Shown here: positions 49,237 through 60,697 of the stretch, one piece after another
How positions within the stretch are numbered: position 1 is the stretch's first letter
Layout: each line of letters starts with the position of its first letter
DNA from: Larix kaempferi
Taxonomy: Eukaryota > Streptophyta > Pinopsida > Pinales > Pinaceae
Length of the DNA: 64,000 bases
Direction: 5' to 3'
NCBI GenBank assembly: GCA_027924585.1
Contig: BSBM01000047.1
Location: forward strand, 18,224,001-18,288,000
The notes under the pieces: model-generated
What the model saw: the letters and a program-made list of their open reading frames with translations, nothing else
Told to the model about the DNA's origin: nothing
Databases searched by the model: none
Translations under genes and position numbers: made by a program

Positions 49237-49320
49237 TGGATGTGCTGCAACAATGAATAGCCTCATAAGATAGTTAGTCAAAAAGTTGGGATATTACATG
49301 GATGTGCTGCAACAATGAAC
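49197..49320. repeat. 62-bp tandem duplication spanning the LTR end and flank
   Basis: Copies 49197-49258 and 49259-49320 each contain the LTR terminus TTGGGATATTACA plus 22 bases of flank (TGGATGTGCTGCAACAATGA). They differ at about one base. The outer copy creates a second LTR end at 49298. Confidence 0.92.
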
Positions 49321-52300
49321 ACGCAGCTCCTTTTAACATCTGTTCATCATGAACATGTCAGTGAATAACTCTTCAGATTTGGCTCTTCAAAAATTAATGC
49401 AATGGGCAGCCTAAATAATCATTCGATCAACTGTGGCATATGGCTGCAACTGCTTCTTCAGAAATCATTGTGGTGTGCTTCCCCTTTCAAACTGTGACAA
49501 CAAGACATAATCAAACGGTGTGGTGGTGGCCGACTCCTCATAGTTTCAGCGGCCACTGAGCACGGCGGTGGTTGTCTTTTCAAGGTTGTGGCGATGAAGG
49601 AATTACGGCCGCCAACACCCATATCCTTGGTAAGCAGACATTATCTTCCATAGATTTCCAAATTTTCCAAATTGTTTTGCAGTTTTTACAAGTTGTTTTC
49701 ATTTCAGTGGCTGCATTTTCTTACTTTCAGTTATGAAAGAATAGATTTGGTGGTCACATTGCTTTCATTTTCTTACTGTTGTGCTCACATTGCTTTCATT
49801 TTCTACATTGTTGTTTGCATACACACTGAGAAATCCCACATCATGCAACATTCAAACCGACATCAACTACGCTCGAGTCTACTTAACTCACAACAGCGGT
49901 ATTCATTTGGATCAAAGAATGGCCTGGCCTTTTGCCTTCATATCTAGCAAAAAACCACCATGATGGTAGAATATTTAATCTATATTGCAATTAGGGTTTT
50001 ATGTTCCTTGTATGCATTTAAATGATAGATTTTAACATTTTTAATTGAACATTAATATTATATGAATTCCCATTACCCATAAGATCCATTTAATGTATGC
50101 ATTTCTGATAGATTCAGAATGCTAACTCTTATTCATTTTTATGTATGGAGTATTTATGATCGATTCCATCAATAGAGTTTGTCCTCTTTCTTATTCGTTT
50201 ATATAAAGAATAGGGCTTTAATGAGCTTTCTTATCTATATACCCTCCTTATAAAATTTATTCTCTGTTGTAGGTTTCTTAATAATCCGTTCACAAATATG
50301 TCCACAAGATTACGTTTTCCTTTTTTCGCACAATGATGGTTTTCGTGAACGAATATTTAACATATGTGGTGAATGAGAGAGAACATTATTTGTTATATGA
50401 TTGTTGAGTGGTATTTAATATTATTTAAATATTAATATGAAATAGTCCATATATATAAATATTAAGTCTGGAAAGAGATATTAATATATTATAAATATAA
50501 ATAACTAATAATATATAAATATTAAGTCTATGAAAGATAAATATAAAATTGCATGTATATCCTAATTCAAGAAAATAGAGTATATCTTATCTTTTGGATT
50601 TCTTCTTCCATGATATGCATCAATTGAACATTCAGAGAGACCTTCTTTATGTTTAAAGGAACCCATTTATAATTAAAAGCAATACGAATATAGATTCTTA
50701 CTAATGAAAAAGTAAATTTTAAAAACCAATTTTAAAAAACCAAATTTTAATTATTTACTAACTATAGAATATCAATAGCATTCAATTTATTTCTTTCTTA
50801 TAAAAACTAATGACTTTTTATGCTAATTTAATTTATATATTTTATTAAAAGTATTATAAATAAGAAGTCTACTTCCATATTTTATCTGTATTGGATTATT
50901 TTATTAAGGTATCCAATTGTATCTTGAATTATGCTACTATGATTTGTAAGCTTTGCACCAAGATTTATACTCAACATAATAAATGATGATTTGCTTAAAA
51001 GGAAAATCTACTAATGTTGATGGAATTGACATTTCTTGCCATACAACTTTGGGCTGCCATCGCCAATGGCAAGAGAGACAGTCACAGGCATTACATGCAA
51101 AATATTGGTGGTATGATATGTCCTTGTGTCATCTGAACTTGCACCTTCACTACGATTGGTGCCTGAGATTTTATTTCCGTTGCTGGCCGTGATGATTTAT
51201 GAAAATCATTTAACCGTCTTAAGTATAACTTTACACGGCTGAACAGTTAGGACTTTTTCTCAATAATATTTCGAAACAATTTCAGTTAAATTCTTTATTG
51301 CCATTCTATTAAAAAATGCAAACGGATTGATAGTAGTACCAATGTAAAAATCAACATGTCCCAAAACATTCACTCGAAGTTCGTACCTCGAAGTAAAAAA
51401 GTTCGTACCTCGAAGTTTATATCAAAAAAATTTATTCTTTTAGGTGCTGCTAGGTATTATTTTTCAACAGTTTCCATTAATTATGTCCATATAACAATTT
51501 GAAGTTTAAAGAGTTGTATTTTAATCAGAATAATTGGTAAATTCTTAAATATGTTTTGTGTAATTAAGCTCAGATAACAATTTGAAGTTCAAAGGGTTGT
51601 ATTTTAATCTTAATGATCAGTAAACATTCATTACAAACTTGTACATGTCTAAAATTATGGAATTGGTTTAATTTGAAATAAATATTTTAAAATTTTAAAA
51701 TATTCGCTCCATAGCTGCAACTATTTTAAAATTTATATTTCTAACTCAACTAGAGTATACAATTTCATATTGGGTTTATCCCATGCCCTCCATGAGGAGA
51801 GAATGGCATTCAGATATTTATTATGAGTGTTCATATGTTGTAAGGGTGACAAAGCAAGAGCCATTAGACATTTACTTTTATATATAGAATTTGAAATCAA
51901 TCTTCACTTACTTTTATATATAGCTTTTGAAATCAATCTTCACTTGAGATATATTTTAAATTAATTGGAATTGAAGGTTTCTTCGTAATTAATGAAATCA
52001 ATCTTCATTTTATAGAAGCCATTACTCATTCAAATTTTATATATATAATTTTTATATTAATTGTTATCTTATTGTTTTAAATAATTGAGAATAGAATTGT
52101 AAGAATTAATTAATTAATTATATATATATATATATATTCAAACTTAATTTTGTTTACAAGCCTGAAAATGCATATTTATGGGAATACATTTTAGATTATT
52201 AAAATTGTATATATTCAAAAGTAATTATGTTTACAAGCTTGAGAACATATAAATATGGGAAAACATTTTATATTATTAAAATTGATATGATCTCGAAAAC

Positions 52301-52910
52301 AAAATAAAGAACAATTTACTAGAATATGTATAATCTAGATCAACTATGAAAGAAAAAGAAAATGATTAAGTTTAATCAATAATAGAGGAATGAAAAATGC
52401 ACTATAATAACAAAAAAAATAAAACAGATTATAACAAAAAGTCTGAATTTCTATTTTTGGTGGTTTGATTATTTTGATTTTATTTACATTTGCACACTTC
52501 TTGTTTTTCAAAAAATATATCTTTAAATCATATTCTATCATTTTCTATTTAATTTTTAAAATTTATTTATTTGTTCATGTGTGAAAACAATATTAAATAT
52601 TATTTTTTTATTTAAACTTTTGGAAAAAAAAATATTTCTTATTTTTAAGTTTAAAATATAAATATGCAAAATTTAACCTCTAACTTCTTTTAAAATTATA
52701 AACTTGTTTTCTAAACATATTAAAAAATTATTTATTATTTTCTAATTAAATATAAATATGTATAAATTAACCTCTAATTTTTTTAATAAATATATTAATT
52801 TTTTTAAAACACTATAAAATAAAATATTAATAATCCTTTAATGGTTATGGTTTTGTATACTTTTGATTAATATAAAGGTTTCTACAATCAATATAAAGTT
52901 TTGATTACTC

Positions 52911-52948
<38 letters not shown>

Positions 52949-53087
52949 CATATATACAAAATATTAATAATTCTTTATGGTTTTGTGTACTTTTAAATTT
53001 TGATTAATGTAAAAGTTTTGATATTGAAATCCATATGATAATAATAAACATATGTACAAAATATTAATAGTCTCATATATATATAAT
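49321..53087. other. AT-rich intergenic spacer
   Basis: No gene recognised. It is very AT-rich from 50400 on, with (TAAT)n/(TA)n near 52105-52138, a TAA triplet run at 52914-52948 and several copies of an ATGTACAAAATATTAAT-like motif near 52950-53090. Confidence 0.6.
52914..52948. repeat. (TAA)n microsatellite
   Basis: About 11-12 uninterrupted TAA units. Confidence 0.95.
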
Positions 53088-53104
53088 AAATATATGTACA
53101 AAAT

Positions 53105-53596
53105 GAACTTTGATATATTGAAATTTTTGGTGGACGGATGGCGATTTTAGGGTTTTTTCAGTATGGTTGCAGGTCTCCCCGAACTTGATGGTTGTTTGAT
53201 TGAGTTGTATGACCTGCGACAACTTGGAGTCCGCCGATTCGCAAGAATCGGACTAGTACCAACCAAGGTAAAAAAAGTGGGAACTTACCTTTTTGGTTGC
53301 AGGTTATCGCCCTTCTTTACAACTTGATTTTTCGGGGTACTTGTGATTTGGCTGTTTTTGACCCTTTCGGTTTAGACTATCTCTGAGTCTATTTTTTTGT
53401 GGACTCTCCGGGTTGTCTCTGTGCTACTTTTGGCAGTGTTTTTAGATTGAGATTGGTCTCCACCTTATTTAGGGGATTTCTGTCTTTTCAGTCCTCTTAT
53501 TTGGCCCTTTTCGACCCACGGACTGGCTCCATTAGTCCTGGCAGCTGTCACTTACCCTTCTGACAAGAACCGACAGCTGGGGGTTTCCACACACCT
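53105..53596 (+). promoter_or_regulatory. 5' UTR of the LINE (probable internal promoter region)
   Basis: 492 bp before the ORF1 start, noticeably more GC-rich than the surrounding spacer. LINEs carry their promoter here. I cannot define sites. Confidence 0.6.
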
Positions 53597-55267
53597 TTGT
53601 TGGATATGGATTACTTCATGGCAAAGACTTCTCTTCCCCCAAACCCTCCATTCTCACCCTTGCCGACAGCACTGGGAGAGCTACAGAATAGGGCTGGGGT
53701 TTCAGATAGCTCCTGCGGCAAGATTTATGGACTGAAGGCAAGAAATAAACGGCTTTTAAAGACCTACAAAGCTCGAGCTGATATTGTTCGTTTTGACATC
53801 GATGAAGACTATAACCTAGATAAAATTGGCATCGTGGGCGAACGGGCATTGGTTGGTAGGTTGGAATACACCTCGGGTTCAAAGTTAGAAATTTTGGAGT
53901 GGGTTTCTAAACAGTGGTTACCCATTACTGGAATGGCCCCTCGCATTAATCTTCTCTTGAATCGATGGATTCTGTTTACTTTTGCTGACTCGACTCATTT
54001 AGATTTGATCCTATCTCAAATTTGGGAGTTTAAGTAGGGATCTCTTTACATTAAGAGATGGCACCTTAATTTTGACCCCCTTCATGAATATCAACCTGTT
54101 CGGCACTTTTGGATGATTGTACCAGGTTTGCCTATTGTGCTCTTGACTGAAGAGGTTCTCATGGGTCTTGCAAATGCCGTTGGGAGGTTTGTGCGACTTG
54201 ACAAGCAAAATCTATTTGGAATGGACCGTCGCTACGCAAAAGTCATCGTGGAACTTGATACTCGCTGTGGGCTGCCGGCAAAAATTGAAATAGCCTGGGG
54301 TTCAAAAATTTGGAGACAGACTTTGGATTATCTCAAAATTCCATTTCGATGCTACACTTGTAAGCAGATGGGACATGTTCGAGCTTCCTGCCCTTTCAGC
54401 TTTTCGAATAAGAACGGTTCTGCTACTTTGGAGCCCACCTCTCATAGGGTTTGCGACCGGCAGTCATTATCGGACCATTCGGGTAAGTTTTTTTGCAAAA
54501 CTCCCACCAAATTTCCTGATTTAACCCCGTATGACCTTGTTTTTATTGAAAGCTCTGAAAAGTTGCTCTCCAGTCGCATCTCTAAGGGTGAAATTCAAAT
54601 GCGCCACGACCTGGTGACGGGATTACCCATTACACATCTGGCGAATCACTCCACTGGCAATAAAGCTGGCCGTAATGTGTTTATTGATACTGAAGCTGAG
54701 TCGTCTACCTTAGGGTTCCCTACAACTCAACCTCCTTTGGAACTTCCTAATCCTTCCTCTGATAAGACTACATCTCCTGGGTCTGCAATTCACATAACTC
54801 CACAGTCTCTTGGCTTGAAATTTGGTACTATGCCTCATGATTCCCTAAATCCTCTGTCACCAATTACAAATAATTTGAGCATGAGTCCTTCTCTCCCGCC
54901 TGGTGGTATTACTAGTCAGATTCCTCAAGTGCCAGTAGTCTGCACTGTTGACTCTCCCAATTCAAGAGATATTGAGATCTTAACTAATAGTGGATATCAA
55001 ATTTCGGCTACTGGTGAGGAATTTCCTCCCCTTCAGTCCTACTCAAAAAATCCGGGGAGTGGAACCTTGGCTAAACCTGTGCAGTCGCTACAATTCCAAA
55101 ATGTCACTATTAGAAAGGGTAATAAGAGGAAAAACAAAGACAAGAATACTGCTCCTCCAAATTCTTACACTCCGATCTCTCAGAGGTTAGAGGAAGCTGA
55201 CAGTGTTATTCCTGAGGGTTCTCTGGGGCTTAGAGCATCGTCCCCCTCCTTAACTATTTTTCAATGA
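53597..55267 (+). pseudogene. LINE ORF1: nucleic-acid-binding protein with CCHC knuckle, one stop
   Basis: A 556-codon frame with a TAG at 54035-54037 (after QIWEFK), continuing in frame. N-terminal: a region of the DUF4283 type found in plant LINE ORF1 (VGERALVGRLEY, LLNRWILFTFADSTHLD). Zinc knuckle CYTCKQMGHVRASC from about residue 252. Then a Ser/Pro/Thr-rich tail. Known role: binds LINE RNA and helps target-primed reverse transcription. Its TGA stop overlaps the ORF2 start as ATGA. Confidence 0.88.
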
Positions 55268-58200
55268 CTATTCTATCACTAAATGTCCGAGGTCTGGCTA
55301 AGGTGTCTAGGGCACAGGCTTTAGCCAACCTTATTACCACTACTGTCCCTTCTCTCATTTTATTGCAAGAAACTATGTGTGATGAAGCTCTTGCTATCCA
55401 CAATCTATGCAAGCTGCTACCTTATTGGGAGGTAACTGCTGTTAGTTCCTGTGGCCTTTATGGGGGTTTAGCAGTGGCATGGGATCCAAAATATTTTGAC
55501 TTTAAAGCTTTTTCTACTCCCTGGGGAATTCTCTTAAAAGGTTTTTTCTGTGGACAAAATCACACCCTCTCAATCCTCAATTGCTATGCCCCCTATAAAG
55601 AAAGACAGAGATTTTGGACTTCTCTTCAGGCTTCTGGCATTTTGAACCGAGGAGATTTGATTATTGCAGGGGACCTAAATTTTACCTGTCATATTTCGAA
55701 AATCTGGGGAGCAAATGCTAGGATGGATGAATTAGCAGATTTCTTTTCTCAGCTGATTGTAAACTCTGATTTAGTAGATGTACAACCACATAAATTGGTT
55801 CCTACTTGGACCAATGGCAGACATGGTTTAGATGGGGTCCATAAGCGACTGGATCGCTTTCTGGTCAGTTCAAATCTGTTGAGCATATTTCAGAAACATA
55901 GAACCTGGGTTGTTGAACATAAGTTTTCGGACCATTGGCCCATTATCCTGCAATTTGATGATTTGGGTCAAAAATTGGCTTTGCCTTTCAAGTTCAATTC
56001 CAATTGGTTGGAAGATGTCACATTTTGCACTATGGTCAGAAACTTTTGGTTAAATTGTGAAGCCTCTGGCCCCAATCCGATTTTAAATTTCTGTCAAAAA
56101 TTAAAAGAACTAAAAGAGGTGGTGATCAGATGGATCAAAGACAAGAAGAAGGCAGATAAAAAGGAATTATCTCTTCTTGAACAGAAATTGCAGGCTTCTA
56201 TTTCTGCAAATTTTCATAATTCCTTAACATTTGATGAATTTGAAATTATGAAACAGATTGAGAGAAAAAAAGAGGAACTACTAGTACAAGCAGAAAAAGA
56301 ATGGCGACTGAAAAGTCGGGCCATTTGGATTTCCCATGGCGATAAGAATACCAAATTCTTTCATTCATTCGCCTCTGCCAGAAGGAACTCGAATTTTATT
56401 TGGGAAATTGAAGACGGCAGGGGATGTTTGCAATCTGGACTTGAAAATATTAAATCTGAAGCTGTTTCTTTCTTTGACCATATTTACAGTGATCCAGGGG
56501 AATGTGATATTGCAGAGCAGATTAAAATCGCTTCTCTTTTTCCACGCTTCTTCACTGAGCAGGAAGCTGACAGCATACAAGCGGAGGTCTCCCTGGAAGA
56601 AATAGAAAAGACTCTGAAAAGCTTTGCAAAAGAGAAAAGTCCCGGGCCAGATGGGTGGTCGGTGGAGCTGTATTTGCATTTTTTTGATTTGATGGGGAAT
56701 GAACTAAAGGATTTGGTGAATATCTCCAGACTCAATGGCTTTATTCCTGGAGGGTTAAACTCCACCTTTGTTACCTTAATTCCCAAAAAAGATAAGCCAA
56801 GATACTTTGGGGATTATCGCCCCATCGCCCTCTGCAACCTGCTATATAAACTCATCTCCAAAATTGTTGCCGATCGTCTAAAGCCAGTTCTTTCACAGCA
56901 TATATCCACAGAGCAGTTTGGTTTTCTGGTTGGTAGACAGATACATGATGCTATAGGCATCTCTCAGGAACTATTACATAGCATTAAGATTCATAAGAAG
57001 AAAGCTTTACTACACAAAATGGACTTGGAGAAAGCCTATGATAGGGTCAATTGATCATTTCTCAGACTGATACTCATCAAAATTGGTGTGCCCTCTTTGA
57101 CCATCAAGTGGATAATGGCTTGTATCACCTCCATGAATTTCTCAGTTCTTATTAATGGTAGCCCGACAGTTTTCTTCAGGTGTTCCAGGGGAATTAGACA
57201 GGGGTGCCCCCTTTCTCCCCTACTATTTACTCTGATCATGGATGGATTCAGCAGATTGATCAACCAAGCTATTGTTGATGGACAAATTAAAGGTCTCAAG
57301 ATATCAAATGAATGTGTGATTACACACATAGTATTTGCTGATGATGTTCTGGTTGCTGGCGTAGATACCATTGAGGAATGGTCTGCATACAAAAATATCA
57401 TCCAGACTTTCTGCGGGGCATCAGGTATGAAAGTCAGCACAGGAAAATCAAATTTCTATCATCTAAACACAGATGAAGAGCATCTTAGTGACATTGTTTC
57501 GATTCTGCCATATAAATGCTGTCAGTTGGATCTTGGTTTTAAGTATCTGGGATTTTATCTTAAACCGAATAACTACCAGGTCAAGGATTGGTATTGGATG
57601 TTGAGAAAATTTGAGACAAGAATCACGCACTGGTCATTCAGATATTTGTCCAGAGGGGGTAAGCTCATCCTCTTAAAGTCAATTCTTTGTAGCATCCCTG
57701 TATATTGGTTCACTTTATTGGAGATTCCAGCTTCCATTATTAAGAATATTAACAGATATTGCTTCAATTTTCTATGGTTTGGATCTGCAAACAGTGGAAA
57801 AATTCCCATGGTAGCTGCTGATGCTATTACTAGACCGTATAGATTTGGGGGATGGGGCATCAAGGATTTGGGCACCTTTAACACTGCTCTTAGACTTAAA
57901 AGCATCTGGAGATGTCTATTTGGAAAGTCTCTGTGGTCTAATCTAATACACTGCAAATACATTAAGATGGATATTTTTCGCTGGATTAGAAATCCAAAAT
58001 TAACAAGCTGGAATTTTTCTCCCTTGTGGCGAGGATTCATGAAGATATTACATTGGATAAAAACTGATCTTGTGTGGCAGGTTGGTAATGGCGAGCTGAT
58101 AAGGGTTGGGGTTGACCCCATCATAGGTTTGGAAGATGGTTATAGGCTTCCGGATTCCATTATTCAATATCTGCAGATTCTAGGATTAGCTTCATTGAAT

Positions 58201-59388
58201 AAAATCCGCCTGAATTGTGCTGGTAATGAACACATAACACAGTGGATGACTTCTTGTGAACTGGGACTTTCCGGTTATCTGGCCCGATCTTGGGATGCAT
58301 ATATTTTTAGCCTAAACTTTGCAGGTGTAAGTTTGACTCATGATTCAGATCACTTAGTCTGGGGTGGCAATCCTACCACTGGGATTGTAACTGCTCGATC
58401 GGCATATGCTAGAATCATTCAAGACAAATATATATACCCACAAGATTGGTGGTATAAAAGACTGTGGCGATGGTCTATCCCACTAAAACTCAAATGCTTC
58501 TGCTGGCTACTACTACAAGATAAATTAAAGACCTGGGAGAACTTGTGCAAACGTGGTTGGAGTGGGCCAAGTATTTGAATTCTCTGTAAAAAAGAGGATG
58601 AAACCAAACAACATCTTTTCGTCCAATGTGAATTCACCTGTAAGATCTCGGAATTGATCTCCTCTTCGTTGAACTTTTCTCAGCGCTGGAATGTGGGAGA
58701 TTTTAACAAAAGCTTGCTAAATTGGTATAGAATTTGTAAACAGCATTTCTATATTGCTCTCTGCATACCATGGGCAATTTGGTACTCTAGGAACTGTGCC
58801 ATCTTTCAGCATAAAACCCCCGAGACACTGCATTGTAGCTTTATCGCCTTAAATATGTTTTCTATATGTAAGCAAGATGAACACTCATCAAAGACTGATA
58901 GGATCAGCATTTTCAATTTTAAAGTGGATCAGCCTATCCTTTTTTTCGATGGTGCTTCTCAAGGTGGTTTATGTGCAACTGGTGGAGTCATTTACTTGAA
59001 TGATTCTCATTACTTTTCCTTCAGACTCAACTGTGGATCGGGTTCAAACATGAAAGCAGAATTAATGGCCCTCTCGTGTGTCCTTAAAATTGCCAACATC
59101 TTTGGATTAGTTAATATCAAGGTTTATGGTGATTCCAGGGTGACTATTAAATGGGCTGCGGGCGATTTCAATCTCAATGTTTTACATTTGCGTCATTGGG
59201 CTCTTCGAACACAACTTGAAATTTCTAAGCAGCAGCACATCATCTTTGAACACATATACAGGGAACAGAACTCACTTGCAGACAAGCTTTCTAAACAAGC
59301 ATTATCCGGGATTGAAGGTCTGCTGATATGGGAGGAGTGGTTTGATAACAGCCTTCTGGAATATGGATCTATTTCTTTTTTTGACTGA
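55264..59388 (+). pseudogene. LINE ORF2: endonuclease, reverse transcriptase, RNase H; two stops
   Basis: One frame of 1374 sense-length codons with TGA at 57052-57054 (directly after the RT motif A residues KMDLEKAYDRVN) and TGA at 58576-58578 (start of the Cys-rich zf-RVT region, before ILCKKEDETKQHLF). The endonuclease is complete: SLNVRG, LLQETM, AGDLNF (Asp residue 137), LDRFLV and SDHWP (His residue 224). RT: SPGPDGW, LIPKKDKPRYFGDYRPIA, GIRQGCPLSPLLF and FADD (residue 693). The C-terminal RNase H has FFDGASQGG (Asp 1229), MKAELMAL, VYGDSRVTI and SLADKLSK, all four acidic positions. Plant L1s of this lineage carry such an RNase H. Both stops are single-base changes. Confidence 0.93.
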
Positions 59389-59630
59389 TCTTCAGTTAAA
59401 TCTCAGGGATTTAACTGCTGGTCTTCATGATTTTGCTTCTATATTGTAATAAGTCTTTATTTTGTTGATAGCTACTCTTTCAGATCAATATGGTTATTTT
59501 GGAACTTGTAGAAAAGAGTAACATCCTCTTGGATGTACAAATTTTGATTCTATGGATGAATCTTGAAACTCTTTGTACTATTTGATTCCAATTTGGAATA
59601 GCAATAGTAGTTTTTTTTTTCACTGGAAAA
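59389..59630 (+). other. 3' UTR and tail of the LINE
   Basis: 242 bp, with a T-run (59611-59620), CACTGG and a short A-run that merges with the target-site duplication, so the tail length cannot be separated from the target A bases. Confidence 0.8.
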
Positions 59631-59647
59631 AAATATATGTACAAAAT

Positions 59648-60697
59648 ATTAATATTAAGGTTTTTTTATGTTTTATATTTTTTTTACTTATGCAAAGGTA
59701 TACTTATGTTAAAGTTTCGAGAACCATATGTAATAGAAATACGTAACGGCGTACCAAATATTATAATATAATTCCTTTTAAATTAAAATAATTTTTAAAC
59801 CATTGCAAATTTTCAAATAGCATTGTAAAAATAATAATTTCAAATTGTATTGAATAATAATTTTAAATTATGTACATTTAAAAAATATTGTAAATATAAT
59901 TTTTAAAATTTTAAAATTAGGAAGATTCGAGTATCACATATTTAAATCATAATTAAATTATAATTGCATTCTCGAATCATAATTAAACCATAATTACATT
60001 TAAATTATTATTATTATCATTAATGTTAAATATTATTAAAGTTAAAAATTATTATTACTTATTATTAACATTTTCATGTAATATTAACCATTTTATTAAC
60101 ACTATTAATGGTTAATAATCAATAGCCATAACATTAATTAGGCATAACAATATTAATTACATAACCGTATACAATAATTAACATAGACCTCATAAATAAC
60201 ATAACCTCATCAAATGAATCCTAAAGTTAACATTAACATCAATGTCATAGTGTGACATATCATATAATGATCATTGCAATCCAACATGGGAAGGTTCCAA
60301 TGCCATTAAAGCATAATTGAGGATTCATTAATCAAACCATAATTACACCATAACATTACATATTAAACCTTATACAAGAATTAACATCAACCTCAAACAT
60401 AACATAACTTTATCAAATTATTGTTAATGTTAATATTAATATTAATATTAACATTTAGATTTCATAAACATCAATATACGTTGCAATCTGACATAACATA
60501 TAATGATCATTGCATTCTAACATGACCCTTGAGAATGTTCCAATGTGACAGTGTATACTTTCACTAAGTATTAATTGTAGACATTGTACGTATGCATTGA
60601 TAATTATTGTAATTTAATAAAACACATGAAAAATGTCGCATTAATACAGAACCCTAAACATCAAAATGAGATATAACCATTTAGGAACATAATAATT
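59648..60697. other. AT-rich spacer with a diverged tandem pair
   Basis: No gene. Two related stretches of about 150-190 bp (about 60156-60310 and 60355-60550) share AATTAACATMRACCTC, ACATAACCT/ACTTT, CATATAATGATCATTGCA and a GTTCCAATG end. Confidence 0.6.

Larger units (their letters stand above)
53105..59630 (+). mobile_element. Full-length plant L1-type LINE with perfect 17-bp target-site duplication
   Basis: The element is flanked by identical 17-mers AAATATATGTACAAAAT at 53088-53104 and 59631-59647. The flank after the right copy (ATTAATATTAAG) extends a motif that recurs nearby, as expected for the empty site. Contents: 5' UTR, ORF1 with a CCHC zinc knuckle, ORF2 with endonuclease, RT, Cys-rich region and RNase H, then a 3' UTR ending in a short A run after TTTTTTTTTTCACTGG. 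There are only three premature stops, so it is fairly young. Confidence 0.95.
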
